The notes beneath the pieces were generated by a model. That model made no database searches and was not told the origin of the DNA. It saw only the letters and a list, made by a program, of their open reading frames with translations. From Bacteroidales bacterium (lineage in GTDB: Bacteria; Bacteroidota; Bacteroidia; Bacteroidales; Tenuifilaceae), in contig WBUV01000126.1 in assembly GCA_008933525.1 (NCBI GenBank), positions 1-8,146 of the forward strand: a DNA stretch of 8,146 bases, in the 5' to 3' direction. Positions 6,978 through 8,146 of the stretch are shown piece after piece (positions within the stretch are counted from its first letter, which is position 1; each line of letters opens with the position of its first letter). The translations under genes and the position numbers were made by a program.

Positions 6978-7157
6978 TTACACTCTTTTTCTCGTAAATA
7001 ACTCAAATACTCTTTGAGACACCTTTCCTAATTGATAATAGTGCCTTCTACTAAACTTGATCAAAGGAAAAGAGCCAACAATAGCCAGACTCGTATTTGC
7101 ATCCTCACGGATTCTATTTGGAGCTGCTATTTTTGGCTGAATATTTATTGTTTGCAT
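6978..7157 (-). CDS. small basic protein of unknown function, 59 residues
   Basis: Minus-strand ATG at 7157-7155 opens a frame of 59 codons to a TAA at 6980-6978. The protein begins MQTINIQPKIAAPNRIRED and ends RVFELFTRKRV. It has 11 Lys/Arg against 3 Asp/Glu, no Cys, no signal peptide and no segment long enough for a membrane helix; LAIVGSFPLI (24-33) is the only hydrophobic run. The start lies 5 bp after the SPOR gene stop codon, with GGAG about 10 bases upstream, and a terminator hairpin begins 6 bp after the stop. Tight coupling in front and termination behind argue that this is a real last gene of the unit and not a chance frame. The fold and function are not recognised. The basic tail with aromatic residues (HYY at 39-41) could bind nucleic acid or anionic membrane, but this is a guess. 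A 6-bp inverted repeat (7002-7007 with 7013-7018) lies within its 3' part. Confidence 0.7.
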   Translation of the reverse strand: MQTINIQPKIAAPNRIREDANTSLAIVGSFPLIKFSRRHYYQLGKVSQRVFELFTRKRV

Positions 7158-7162
7158 ATTTT

Positions 7163-7627
7163 CTACTCCAGCGAAGGAAAATTAACCCAGTCGGGTATTA
7201 TAAATGCCTTGGGGTAATCGACAAGTAGTTGCTGGTAAAATTTCTGGGCACTCTCGCGCGAACGGAAATCGCCCACAGAGATTTTCCAGTATGGGTTATC
7301 GTAACTTTGGTAAACCTTTACGCCTGGGTACTTCTCCATAAAAACTCGCATCGACTCCTCTGAATTACGTCTAGCGTTCTGGCCTAGTTCAAAGAAAATT
7401 CTAATTCTAAAGCCCTGCATTCCTGGATTCTTTGCATTCTGCAAAACATGCAAATCGAGTAAGTTTGCTATTTGGGCATCCTGTTTAACTACAACTTTGC
7501 CTTGATTTGGCTTATTCTCGTGAAGGCGCTTAATAATATTATCAATTTCATTATTAGCGCTAATATCCTGCGCAACTAGTGTTGTTGCAGATAAAAGGAC
7601 TAATAGTATTGATATTAAAACTCTCAT
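7163..7627 (-). CDS. periplasmic SPOR-domain protein
   Basis: This 154-residue exported protein has a Sec signal peptide (residues 1-19, hydrophobic VLISILLVLLS, cleavage LVA|QD) and a C-terminal SPOR domain at about 71-148. The domain is shown by GFRIRIFFELGQNA (72-85), a helix with FMEKYPGVKVY (96-106), PYWKISVGDFRSRESAQKF (112-130) and a closing PKAFIIPDW. SPOR domains bind denuded glycan strands of septal peptidoglycan, so a periplasmic, wall-associated place is likely. No membrane anchor follows the signal peptide. The middle part (20-70) is a polar linker containing a possible short helix. The gene lies 45 bp downstream of the LEA2 lipoprotein gene and 5 bp before the small-protein gene, in the same direction. 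Its own -7 box is visible upstream. The domain assignment is firm; a role in division is inferred only from the domain. Confidence 0.85.
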   Translation of the reverse strand: MRVLISILLVLLSATTLVAQDISANNEIDNIIKRLHENKPNQGKVVVKQDAQIANLLDLHVLQNAKNPGMQGFRIRIFFELGQNARRNSEESMRVFMEKYPGVKVYQSYDNPYWKISVGDFRSRESAQKFYQQLLVDYPKAFIIPDWVNFPSLE

Positions 7628-7647
7628 TTTATATGGATATTGTGCTG

Positions 7648-7655
7648 CAAATTTA
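7648..7655 (-). promoter_or_regulatory. probable -7 promoter box before the SPOR gene
   Basis: On the minus strand TAAATTTG (7655-7648) matches TAnnTTTG exactly and lies 20 bp before the ATG at 7627, in the 45-bp gap after the lipoprotein gene. As at 1830-1837, the box continues as CA. No TTG is seen at -33. It suggests that the SPOR gene and small-protein gene can be transcribed separately from the lipoprotein gene. Confidence 0.45.
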
Positions 7656-7672
7656 GCAAAATGTTTTGAATG

Positions 7673-8146
7673 CTAATTATTACTAACAGTATCTACAACA
7701 GATAATGTGTCGGTTATAACTAGCTTATCCTGTTGCGATTTCATCAAACTATCGAGTGGTTGTCTGGGAATTTTAATTTTTTTAACAATCGGAAATCGAC
7801 CACCTTTTACATGTCCTTCAACAGTTATCATCGATATTAACTTTTTCCCAGATCCCATCAACTTAAATGCGTCGGCAGCAGTTCGTAGTTTAATCTCAAC
7901 TGGTACAACGTAATCAGCCCGAGTATCGCCCTTTAAGGTTATCTTTTCAACGCTCGTCAACTTACCTAACTCTCGATTATTCAACCATGCATTGAATTCA
8001 AAATGTTTAATTACAATTTTCTTTGAGTTTGGGTTATTTACATCGAAGGTAAGGTTCAGAAATATTACACCATCCTGCATCCCTTTAAACTTAACATCCT
8101 TCACCCCTTTAATGTCGATTCCTTGAAATTTTGAGCAACTGGTGAA
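7673..8146 (-). CDS. LEA type 2-like lipoprotein (start lies beyond the right edge)
   Basis: The minus-strand frame ending at a TAG (7675-7673) stays open to the window edge, giving 157 visible residues. A GTG at 8104 is a possible start, but the frame continues upstream with FTSCSKFQGIDIKG, which looks like the end of a lipoprotein signal peptide: F-T-S-C with Cys at 8137-8135. The true start is therefore outside the window and the mature protein is probably lipid-anchored. The body resembles the LEA2/WHy fold: a strand-rich domain with FLNLTFDVNNPNSKKIVIKH (visible residues 44-63), where the 'NPN' turn is characteristic, then LNNRELGKL, a VPVEIKLR strand and a VEGHVKGG strand. A short polar, Thr/Ser/Asp-rich tail ends in VSNN. 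Such proteins are thought to be periplasmic, sitting on a membrane leaflet; the ligand is unknown. It is the first visible gene of the SPOR unit. Confidence 0.78.
   Translation of the reverse strand, partial: FTSCSKFQGIDIKGVKDVKFKGMQDGVIFLNLTFDVNNPNSKKIVIKHFEFNAWLNNRELGKLTSVEKITLKGDTRADYVVPVEIKLRTAADAFKLMGSGKKLISMITVEGHVKGGRFPIVKKIKIPRQPLDSLMKSQQDKLVITDTLSVVDTVSNN

Noticed and set aside
7002..7018. 6-bp inverted repeat CTCAAA/TTTGAG as a second terminator or RNA element
   Set aside because: It lies within coding sequence, has no T tract and is weak; it may be chance in AT-rich DNA.
7032..7217. Plus-strand frame of 61 codons across the 6929-7162 gap
   Set aside because: It is antisense to the 59-residue minus-strand gene and runs into the end of the SPOR gene; the minus frame has operon coupling and a terminator, this one has neither.

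Overview
The window is AT-rich and bacterial, and looks like a chromosomal piece from Bacteroidota, probably Bacteroidales-like. Four things support this: -7 boxes of the Bacteroidota type (TAnnTTTG), a glycine-lipid (OlsA/OlsB-like) gene pair, a long-form PurF-like protein with an internal catalytic Cys, and SPOR and LEA2 envelope proteins. I see no transposase, integrase, phage gene, CRISPR array, tRNA or rRNA. Genus cannot be told from the sequence.

Layout from left to right. (1) At 1-161, on the minus strand, lies the start of a secreted protein that runs off the left edge. (2) A 144-bp divergent spacer follows. (3) A plus-strand block contains a MarC-family membrane protein (306-929), a PlsC-type O-acyltransferase (1000-1821), an OlsB-type N-acyltransferase (1857-2813) and a TonB-dependent outer-membrane receptor (2877-5033). 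(4) A minus-strand block is read from the right edge inward: an LEA2-like lipoprotein (7673 to beyond 8146), a SPOR-domain periplasmic protein (7163-7627), a 59-residue small basic protein (6978-7157), a rho-independent terminator (6946-6971), and a 632-residue PurF-like enzyme (5030-6928). The receptor and the PurF-like gene converge and overlap by 4 bp.

How the genes may work together. The acyltransferase pair most likely makes an N-acylated, O-acylated amino-acid lipid (glycine or flavolipin-type lipid in Bacteroidota): the OlsB-like enzyme makes the N-acyl amino acid and the OlsA-like enzyme adds the second acyl chain. The LEA2 lipoprotein, SPOR protein and small protein look like an envelope-related transcription unit. 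The PurF-like gene is probably transcribed separately, because the terminator lies just before it.

Nothing here amounts to a clearly new multi-gene system. The items most worth a second look are the unannotated 59-residue gene with a terminator directly after its stop codon, and the altered active-site motifs of the PurF-like protein. Both terminal genes are truncated by the window. The LEA2 gene should not be started at the GTG at 8104, because its reading frame continues upstream through a lipobox.
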